Assembly: GCA_009760885.1 (NCBI GenBank)
Contig: CM019713.1
Location: forward strand, 28,388,927-28,452,926
Length of the DNA stretch: 64,000 nt
Source: Achatina immaculata
Taxonomy: Eukaryota > Mollusca > Gastropoda > Stylommatophora > Achatinidae
Reading direction: 5' to 3'
A program made the translations under genes and the position numbers. The notes under the pieces were generated by a model, which saw nothing but the letters and a program-made list of their open reading frames with translations, was not told where the DNA came from and did not search any database. Positions 56,105 to 64,000 of this stretch are shown piece after piece (the first letter of the stretch is position 1; the number at the start of each line of letters is the position of its first letter).

Positions 56105-56530
56105 GTAAAAGGAAAATGGAAATCCTACTGATCTGACAGGAAATTATCAGAAGAAGAAGAAGACTTAAGATTAAAGTCGCATGGAAATACTGCAGACCTC
56201 ACAGGAAATTGTACGCAGAAGAAGAAGAAGAAGAAAGAAGATAAAGAAAAAAAAGAAGAAGACTTAAAGTAGCATACAAATCCTACACCTGACGAGAGAG
56301 AAACTGTACGAAGAAGAAGAAGAAGAAGAAGAAGACTTAAGGTTATTGTCGCTTGGAAATCCTACAGGCCTGACGAAAGAGAAACTGTACAGAGAAGAAG
56401 AAGAAAAAGAAAAAGAAGAAAAATAACAATAATAATAAGAAAACTTAAGGTTAAAGTCGCATAAAAACCCTACAGACCTGACAAGAGAGGAACTGTATGG
56501 AGAAGAATGTTTAGAAAACAAAATCGCTGT
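56105..56530. repeat. Tandem unit of about 75 bp with GAA runs
   Basis: About five units: CTTAAGGTTAAAGTCGCATG, GAAATCCTACAGACCTGACG, AGAGAGAAACTGTACG, then (AGA)n of variable length. Confidence 0.85.
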
Positions 56531-57419
56531 AGGACTTCTTAAAACTAATCTGAAAGAACTTTAGTATAAAAATTCCAGAAAAAATAACGAGGAACAGAAA
56601 GAAATGTAAGGAAACTCTTCACGCGTTGTGGAACGAAGTAAGTATGGACACGTTACTCTTTAACACTTTATACGCGCTTTCCAGTCTTTAAAGATCCTCT
56701 CTCGCGCTGATGCGTTCTTTCTCGTCAAAAATTAACCAACAGACCAGAAAACGAGAATATGAAACACAAGAAGGATATCTTCTACTTCTTTTTTTTTTAT
56801 CTCTGTCGCTGTTTTCCACTTTGGAAAAGTTCCAGGTTTCCTGAAGGCAGCCTGGAATGCAACCTGAGTACAGGCAGAGCCAAATACCTGATGGTGGGCC
56901 TAGGAGATTATTTTGCATACCCTGGCAACGGTTACCTAAACTGAAGAGAAAATGAAACAGGTAGTTTGTCGGGTAACAGAACCAAGCAGTCAATGGAGAA
57001 ACTGGAGTCTCGAAGCGAAAACTTCAACGTGCTATGTGTGAGGAAAGGGAATATTGTAGATGTTCTGAGAGCAAGGTTTGATATATGAGGCATCAGGTTT
57101 TTAACTATTTGCCCCAAAGATCTCAAGAATGTGTAACCGTAAAGGATGACTTAAGTAATAAGGATGTTATATGAAATAAAGTATGTTATATGAAATAAAG
57201 AATGTTATATGAAAGAAATAAGCATAGCAATTAACATGGAAAACGTTATTTGTTGTCTTCTTGTTGTTGTTATTTTTGTTGCTGTTGTTGTTATTGTTGT
57301 TCCTGTTGTTGCTGCTGCTGTTGTCATTATTATTATTATTGTTGTTGTCGTTGTTTTTGTTGCTACTGTTATCGTTGTTGTTGCTGCTGTTGTTTTTGCT
57401 GCTGCTGTTGCCGTTAATG

Positions 57420-57880
57420 TTACTGTTGTTGTTATAGCTGTTTTTTGTTGCTATCGCTGCTGCTGTTGCCGTTAATGCTACTGTTGTTGTTATAGCTGTT
57501 TTTTGTTGCTATTGCTGCTGCTGTTGCCGTTAATGCTACTGTTTATGTTATTGCTGTTTTTTGTTGCTATTGCTGCTGCTGTTGCCGTTAATGCTACTGT
57601 TGTTGTTATTGCTGTTTTTTGTTGCTATTGCTGCTGCTGTTGCCGTTAATGCTACTGTTGTTGTTATTGCTGTTTTTTGTTGCTATTGCTGCTGCTGTTG
57701 CCGTTAATGCTACTGTTGTTGTTATTGCTGTTTTTTGTTGCTATTGCTGCTGCTGTTGCCGTTAATGCTACTGTTGTTGTTATTGCTGTTTTTTGTTGCT
57801 GTCGCTGCTGCTGTTGCCGTTAATGCTACTGTTGTTATAGCTGTTTTTTTATTGTTATCGCTGCTGTTGTTGCCGTTCTA
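57420..57880. repeat. 58-bp minisatellite, about 8 units
   Basis: GTTGTTGTTATTGCTGTTTT, TTGTTGCTATTGCTGCTGCT, GTTGCCGTTAATGCTACT. The TTG/GCT triplet-rich sequence just upstream (57250-57420) looks like the seed from which it grew. Confidence 0.9.
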
Positions 57881-58170
57881 TCACAGCAGAACAGCGAGAA
57901 CGACACTCATTGCAGGAGATGCGGTGAAGACGGTGGCATACCAGCGTGTGGACTGGAGGGTGGGCGACGCCTGCAAATGTTTTCAGTCTCTGAGAAGAAG
58001 TAAAAATATAACGGGTGCAGTGTTTCTTTAGCACACTCCACCACCATGGGGACTCTAGCGATCCATACTTCGTTAGCTAGGTAGGCCTAGTTTCTGGGGT
58101 TACCAAAGTAGAGGCGGGATAGGGTCTTGGTCGGTTGTGGTTCGCGATCTCTGAGGCAACCATGACTGTC
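57880..58170 (+). mobile_element. LINE-F 3' non-coding fragment
   Basis: TCCACCACCATGGGGACTCT, AGCGATCCATACTTCGTTAG, GGCGGGATAGGGTCTTGGTC and GTTCGCGATCTC align with the LINE-F end at 27.4-27.5 kb (opposite strand). Confidence 0.6.
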
Positions 58171-59555
58171 ATGGATGGTTGTCCATAAAACTAGACAGTG
58201 TCTTCATCCCTGGAGCATCATTTAAGCTGGAAATGAAAGCCTGGCTTAGCTAGACTTTCCCTCAAGTGTGTGTGTGTGTGTGTGTGTTGGTGGGTGGGAG
58301 GGTGTGGGTGAGAGAAGACTCACCTTAGAAGCAATATTGCGAAGATTTCTCTTATTCTGTTCAGCGTGTACATATATACATATTTCCCCATATTGCTCAA
58401 TATACAATCCCATTTTGGTCAGTATGCAATCCCATTTTGGTCAACTTACAATCCCTCTCAATTGACGCCTCTCATGTTTTGCTATAATATTTTCTTTCTA
58501 ACAAGTACTCAAAGTTGTTCCATTCATTTGGAATAGCCCTGTATTTTATATTTCCAATGTTGGTCAAGTTCTGATGTGTGTCAGTTGTCACAAACTCTCT
58601 ACTTACTTTTCTCTGAAAATGACACACACAAGTTCAAAACAGTGTGGTAACAGTTTTTCTGAGCGAACTTTGCTTCACGAGGCCAAACAGAAAAACAGAA
58701 GAGATAGGAGAGAGACTTTCGTGACTTGCTTGAATTAAAATCTTTCGCCAGCGCCCTGGATATAAATGAAACTGAATTTTAAGGCAATAAGGAAGGCCGC
58801 ACGCTGTCCGCAAAATTAGATTTGCCCACTTTATGTATAATGTAAGAAAGTATCTTTTCAAGTGATTTCCTTATCAGTGTTGATATACTTGACATTTTCT
58901 GACATTTGTTGATATTAAAAGAATATATTACAAAACAATCAGTAAACTGCTCCGATCCCACCTCAAGATGTTAAGTCAGTGTGAAATGCTGCCGAACTTC
59001 CCCTGGTTAAGTTTATTTTATCTCAAACATCTTCTGACATGGCCCAGTGTGCTCTCTTAAGTCCTGCATACTATCCTCACGCCAGAGATTAAGAGCCCAT
59101 TAACGTGAGTCGAGCGGTTGGCGAGAGAAGTTTCCAGGCCAGTGTCACTGACATAGAAAGTGCAGGAGTTCGTGTGTGTGTGTTTTTCATATCAAGATAC
59201 TGGTAGGAGGTTGGCAATTTTATATAAGTTTTCCATTAACTGTTCACATGTCTTTTTGTTTTTTTTTGTTTGTTTAAATACCATTCTTCTTTTTCCTTAC
59301 TTGTCTTATCTTCTTTTCTTCGGCATATTGTTGAGGGGGCAAATAGTTCTCTTCATAGGAATCGGTAGATTATTTCATATAGGGGAATATTCAAGGTATC
59401 TGTTATTACCCTTGTCCATCTCCTGCATGCGTGTCCTCTCCTTCTGTTGAAACATTTCTTAGCCTAACTTTCCTGTATTATACTTCACGAGCTCTTTAAA
59501 TCTGTCTCTTTTCTTTCACTGATCAAGTCATACGTTTCCTTTATAGTATTTGACT
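58171..59555. other. No recognised feature
   Basis: A (TG)n at 58266-58287 and a three-fold CCCATTTTGGTCA-type repeat at 58390-58450. Otherwise unique AT-rich sequence without exon evidence. Confidence 0.45.
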
Positions 59556-59559
59556 TCCA

Positions 59560-60010
59560 ATTTGACAATCAGCGACCCATAGCTGGCATGCTAACATCAA
59601 GGTTAGCGACCCATAGCTCGCATGCTAGCGTCAGGGTTAGCGACCCATAGCTGACAAACTAGTGTTAGGGCTAGCGAACTATAGCTGACATGCTAGCATC
59701 GGGATTAGCGAACCATAGCTGACCAAGACCCAGTACTACCTCTACCACCAGTAGCAGACCTGACCTGGCTAATGGGACAGGGATCGCCTTAGTCGCCATG
59801 GTAGTGGAGTCTACTAAAGAAGCATTTTGCACACCCCCTGGTTTTTCGGATGCACTCTGGTACTGAAAAAAAAAAAAGAAGCTGCCCTAACCCGGTCCCA
59901 CGCCGATACGAGGCTGTGTCTCAACAACTCCACAGCATCGGCTGCAAATAACACCAGCTGGCAGAGTTCTGAGGAGAATGAAGAAGGAGGTTCTTGCTTT
60001 CGGCCATGAA
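59560..60010 (-). mobile_element. LINE-F 3' end with internal repeats
   Basis: As written, four copies of TTAGCGACCCATAGCTGACA, TGCTAGCGTCAGGG (about 38 bp) at 59568-59725 are followed by the LINE-F 3' block (GGGACAGGGATCGCC, GCCATGGTAGTGGAGTCTAC). On the minus strand comes VLFAADAVELLRHSLVSAWD, shared with 27.6 kb. The 27 kb copy has about two of these 38-bp repeats. Confidence 0.7.
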
Positions 60011-61440
60011 ATTTTGTTATCTCGCTTACTAATCTAATAGAACGTATGGCCTTACAAGACAGTGAAAAAGTAGACACATGCTTACCGTAGTGGAGCTTGT
60101 CAGAAGCATGTTACTGTGCAGCTTCTTCATGATCTATTCTGCCAGTATCTTTCATTATCATCTTATTATTTGTTTTCTCGTTATTTAATTTGCATTTTTT
60201 TGTTGGTTTTATACATTTTCGTTTTGTTTCCCTGTTACTCCAAGTAAGATCTTCCTTCGAAGTCTTTCCTTTCATCTCTTCTCTCTTATCAACATTCACA
60301 CCATCATCATCATCATCATCATATGTACTTTTCCCGATGAATGTCTGCTGCACATGTTGTCCAGCTTGGTCTGTCCTTGTTCCTTATTCTGTTGTCAGCT
60401 GTTTTCTTTGGCTAGTAAGTAATAAGGTCCCCCGGCTCTTCCACGATGGTCAGCCATGTTATAAGGTCCCCCACTTCTTCCATGATGGTCAGCCATGTTA
60501 TAAAGTCTCCACTTCTTCCATGATGGTCATCCATGTGATAAGGTTCCCAATTCACCCACGATGGTCAGCCATGTCTTTCTACACCTGTCTAAAATACCAA
60601 GTTCACTTAAAGTTTCCTTTTTTCCAAATTTCTTTCATCACTCTCATTTCTTTCTTTGCATCCATTTCTAATTTTCCTCTACCTGCTCTCATCTTTCAAC
60701 ATCTTCTTACGCTGAGTCCTTTAAAAATGAAATGATACCACAGTGGGCAGTAAACTGTTGTAGAAAGCACAACAACACGGCTCCTATGTTCATCAAAGAA
60801 GTAACCCTCCACCCGTCAGGCAAGCGTTTGGTCCCTTTCAACTTCTAACGCTGGGGGGAGGAAGGGGAAACAGGGGATGGTGGTAGTGGTTTGGGGGGGG
60901 GGGGGGAACTCCTGGGTCATGATTCCCAGAGGTCTGTGAGTTGCTGGTTTACAGCTGCTTCACGAGGCTGAAGACTTCTAGGACGTTCGCGTATGTAACT
61001 CGGCAAAGTTCCTGAATGTTCCTTCGGCGGATTCAATATTCTTTCTTATATTTTTATTATCTTTATGTCTGAATATTTCGCAACATATGCAGCACCGAGC
61101 ACATGGATGTCATCATAAGGTGCTTTTACTTTGTTCTTCGCCATGCACGGTATTTCGCCAAGTTCCTAAGCCTTTTTTGTGTATGGACCCAAACAACTCT
61201 ACGTGTTCTTCTTGCTAGGGTAACTCCTACCCCAGCAGAGTTTCTTGAACAATTTTTATCTTTGATTGTAAATATCTCACTTGAAACATTCTCTCTTCCC
61301 TTCCCTTTTATCCCGGAGAAGGAAAAGATCCATAAACAACATCAGACAGGAGAGTCAACACCTGGCAAGATTTCTGCTTTTTAAGAAAAGTTCTTTCTTT
61401 CTTTCTTTCCATGTAGGATTCCGTTGCCTTTGTGACCTTC
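60011..61440. other. No gene recognised; 39-bp repeat inside
   Basis: A 39-bp unit (ATAAGGTCCCCCACTTCTTC, CATGATGGTCAGCCATGTT) is repeated four times at about 60421-60573. (CAT)n lies at 60301-60322 and a G-run at 60893-60906. No splice-supported exon is seen. Confidence 0.6.
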
Positions 61441-61449
61441 TTTGCATAT

Positions 61450-61760
61450 GGCTTTCAAATATCCATCCATTGCATCCATCCATCCATCCCATTCATCCAT
61501 CCCATCCATCCATCCAATATCATCCATCTATCCATCCACCCCGTCTATTTATCCATCTATCGATTCAATACCATCCATCCATCCATCCATCTATCCATCT
61601 ATCCACTCATCTGTCCCATACCATCCATTCCATATCATTCATCCAACCATCCATCCATCCATTCATCTATCTATCTATCTATCAATCCATCCATCCATCC
61701 ATCCATGCATCTATCCATTCATGCATGCATCCATCCATCTATCTATCCATCCATCCATGC
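61450..61760. repeat. (CCAT)n degenerate tetranucleotide tract
   Basis: CCATCCATCCAT with CTAT and ATTC variants. It creates three overlapping Ile/His/Pro/Ser-rich spurious frames. Confidence 0.95.
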
Positions 61761-61856
61761 TGGTTTATTCCATCTACTGTCTTCCAGGTTAACATTCTCT
61801 GTTCAAATTGTATAAAGAGCTCGTTCATGAGTCCACCTCATAATCTGCTTGTCCTG

Positions 61857-63178
61857 TTGCTTCTTCTTCTTCTTCTTCGTTCGCTTCTACCACCAAAACC
61901 GCAGATCCTACTGAATTTACGCTTGTGGTCCTCGTTAGGTCTAGTGGTCTCCTGTGTGGTCCCCGAAAGAACCACATGAGATTCACGAGAGGACCACAAG
62001 GGGTTCAGAGTATCGCAGGGCTTTAGCCTGTATTCTTGGTGGGTCTCTGAAGCGGATTCCTTGACGCCGTGGTTTTCGTTGCACCAGTTCAGTCTAGAGT
62101 TGGACGTTCTCACCGGAAGACCTCGACGTGTTTAGGATATCAGTGCATCCCCGCTGGGTGAGAGGTGGTAGCCCACCCAGGCCAGAGTTGGACCTTCTCA
62201 CCGGAAAACCTCGACGTGTTTTGAGATACCCGTGTATCACCGCCGGGTGAGAGGTGGTTGCCCATCCAGTCCAGAGTTGGACTTTCTCACCGGAAAATCT
62301 CAGCGTGATTAGGATACGCAAACATCCCCGCCGGGTGAGAGGTGGATGCCTATCTAGACTGCCCTGGTCCAGTGTCTCCGACTTCAGTATTTTGCGGTCG
62401 TGGGCGCTACCCTTCCTAGTTGTGACCAGGATGGAGCTTTTGTCCAAGAGGACGAATCCTCGCCAACAGTGACTTCCACCCCTGGGTTCAGCCGGTTTGG
62501 GCATATTATCCCAGTATGGGCATGTTTGGGACGTGACTGACCTCTAGAGCAGAGGTACTGTGACATGCGTAGCCTTCAAGATTCACCCCTGGTGTGAGCC
62601 GGTTTAGGCAAAATTCACCAGTATGGGTGTATATCAGGCGTGACCGACCTCTAGAGAGGAGGTGGCATGACATGTCTAGCCATCAAGTTCCACCCTTGGT
62701 GTGTGCCGGTTTAGGCATATTTCACCAGTGTAGGTGTATTTCGGACGTGGCCAGCCTCTAGAGCAGAGGTGCCGTGGTATGTCGGCGATACTATTGGACA
62801 TACCGATTAAACTTCACTTTATCCTTTCCACCACCTTTTCACATCGGCGCCGCACAGCAACCTTTATTTCTTTTCCGCATTTTCTTCCTTGACCGGGAGG
62901 AGCTTCACTCCACGCGCGGCATTCGAAGAGTCTCGCCAGCAGTGTCTTAACCTCTGGGACAAGCTGGTTCATGCATTTCACCAGATAGGACTGCACTCAG
63001 GACGTGGCCGACCTCCAGACCAGAGGTGCCGTGATTTGACTGTTTGCTTCGCTTTATCTTTTCTACCACCTTTTCCGCAGTGATGCTGCGCGGCAACCCC
63101 ATTTGCACTTTTCTTCGTTGGCCGGGAGGAGCACCGCTCCACGCACGGCAGCCGAAGAATATCGCCAACAGCGGGTCC
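61857..63178 (-). mobile_element. Modular hairpin-rich repeat, copy 2
   Basis: Homologous to 32611-33745. It has three 88-base A modules (starts near 62099, 62187, 62275), three full 107-base B modules (62477, 62584, 62691), a diverged fourth at 62950, and two C modules (about 62805-62945, 63045-63175). Copy 1 has two A and two B modules. The module order is the same. In the first B region a 183-base minus frame (62384-62566, GEDSSSWTKAPSWSQLGR) is open in both copies without indels, though about 15% of bases differ. Confidence 0.7.
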
Positions 63179-63641
63179 TGTTGCTGAATGGTTGTCCTTC
63201 ATAAAACAAATCAGAATGTCCTGCTCGCAAAAAAGTTTCAGAAAAATGAGCAAGAATACATAATCCGTTTGATTGGACATGGACCTAACAGAAAGACCTT
63301 GTTCTGATGTCGTACATGCTCTTATGTAGGTTCTCTGAAGTAATCACTTACTAACACAGGTTGAATCAAGATCTTTCGCCCTTGCGGTTACTAAGATTTT
63401 CCAGATTAATGTTTTTTTTCCGGATTAAGAGAGGTGAAGCAATAATAATAGCACAAATATTGTGTAGAATTAACTTTTTTTGTACGCAAATAAGTACAGA
63501 ATATTGCACCTAGAACTAACAAAGGAAATGTCAGTGCTGGCCTCTAACAGGAAGTAGTGGGTAGGCAACGAGAGAGCCTCCAAGTAGCAGCCCAGTTAAA
63601 GTGTCCACATTTTACCAGAATGAAAAAAGACAACTGAAAAC

Positions 63642-64000
63642 TTAATTTTCATTTAATTGTTGGTCACAGTGTACTACTGAATAAGGAACCTGGCTGACTT
63701 TCGCGACCGAATCTTTTCTCTGGGTTATTGGAATCATCAAAAGTGTAGACGTAGCTTTGTAAGAATCTGCTCTCTGAGTTGTTGAAATCAACAGTGTAGA
63801 CGTAGTTTTGTAAGAATCTGTTCTTTCAGTTGTTGAAATCAACAGCGTAGACGTAGTTTTGTAAGAATCTGTTCTTTCAGTTAATGAAATCAACAGTGTA
63901 GACGTAGCTTTGTAAGAATCTGTTCTTTCAGTTAATGAAATCAACAGCGTAGACGTAGTTTTGTAAGAATCTGTTCTTTCAGTTAATGAAATCAACAGTG
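63642..64000 (-). CDS. Possible Ser/Thr-repeat C-terminus of a gene beyond the window
   Basis: The minus strand is open from the window edge to a stop at 63644-63642 and encodes six tandem 17-residue units of ISLTERTDSYKTTSTLL type. A non-repetitive end follows: PITQRKDSVAKVSQVPYS, VVHCDQQLNEN-stop. The unit is 51 bp. Of the frames I checked by eye across the repeat, this is the only one that stays open. There is no membrane helix, no splice site visible inside and no polyadenylation signal recognised nearby. It could equally be a non-coding minisatellite with a period divisible by three. Confidence 0.3.
   Translation of the reverse strand, partial: LLISLTERTDSYKTTSTLLISLTERTDSYKATSTLLISLTERTDSYKTTSTLLISTTERTDSYKTTSTLLISTTQRADSYKATSTLLMIPITQRKDSVAKVSQVPYSVVHCDQQLNEN

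Noticed and set aside
56688..56993. 101-codon minus-strand frame with several Cys
   Set aside because: No splice sites, signal or family similarity recognised. Cys spacing does not match TNFR, EGF or zinc-finger patterns.
57209..58031. Val/Ala-rich and Leu-rich hydrophobic proteins
   Set aside because: Translation of TTG/GCT triplet-rich minisatellite.
61281..61979. 232-codon Ile/His/Pro/Ser frame
   Set aside because: Most of it is the (CCAT)n tract, open in three frames at once.

Overview
The window is animal nuclear DNA. It has spliced genes, processed and transposon pseudogenes, several LINE families, tRNA-headed SINEs, Penelope-like elements and mariner/Tc1-type elements. About twenty tandem-repeat families take up a large share of the 64 kb. 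The element mix, the short exons in long repeat-filled introns, and a TNF-receptor-like gene with few-cysteine modules fit an invertebrate, most plausibly a lophotrochozoan such as a mollusc. That placement is inference. No bacterial features (operons, RBSs, CRISPR) are present.

Real genes are few. (1) 168-517 (+) looks like the Ser-rich terminal coding exon of a gene entering from the left, with a 3' UTR to about 1830. (2) The main gene is on the minus strand across 18829-30107. Four exons join with perfect phase agreement into a 298-residue TNF-receptor-like type I membrane protein: signal peptide, cysteine-rich modules, a mucin-like stalk of fourteen Ser/Thr heptads, one membrane helix and a tiny tail. 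The window carries no gene model that shows this; it has to be assembled from splice sites. Its introns hold the largest arrays of the window. (3) 63642-64000 (-) is an open Ser/Thr-rich 17-residue repeat running off the right edge and may be the C-terminus of another gene.

The rest is mobile or repeated DNA. Names used here: LINE-A (RT with an FAD-S box, 3' tail of (AAGATAT)n type) at 1.9, 3.8, 5.6, 6.8, 14.4 and 29 kb. LINE-B (RTE/BovB-like, (ATG)n tail) at 16.6, 17.6, 26.0, 30.3 and 44.9-47.2 kb. LINE-C at 6.2 kb. LINE-D (CR1/L2-like 3' ends with TTCG/TTCA-type tails) at 20.5, 25.8, 34.2 and 54.4 kb. LINE-E ((AATG)n tail) at 47.8 and 55.3 kb. LINE-F at 27.4, 38.4, 57.9 and 59.6 kb. Class II elements with visible inverted ends and TA duplications sit at 2836-3772, 10055-11926 and 49101-50093. 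Penelope-like remains sit at 15.2, 34.7, 40.0 and 43.2 kb. A modular, hairpin-rich repeat of 1.3 kb occurs at 32.6 and 61.9 kb.

The recurring theme is tandem arrays born inside older units. A 47-bp array grew from the C-terminal codons of an RPS18 retrocopy (36.0-36.4 kb). 33-bp and 36-bp arrays grew inside one mariner transposase (10.4 and 11.1 kb). A 44/48-bp array of about 38 units carries splice-acceptor and splice-donor consensus in most units (51.3-53.0 kb). Several arrays were later split by element insertions, which gives a relative chronology.
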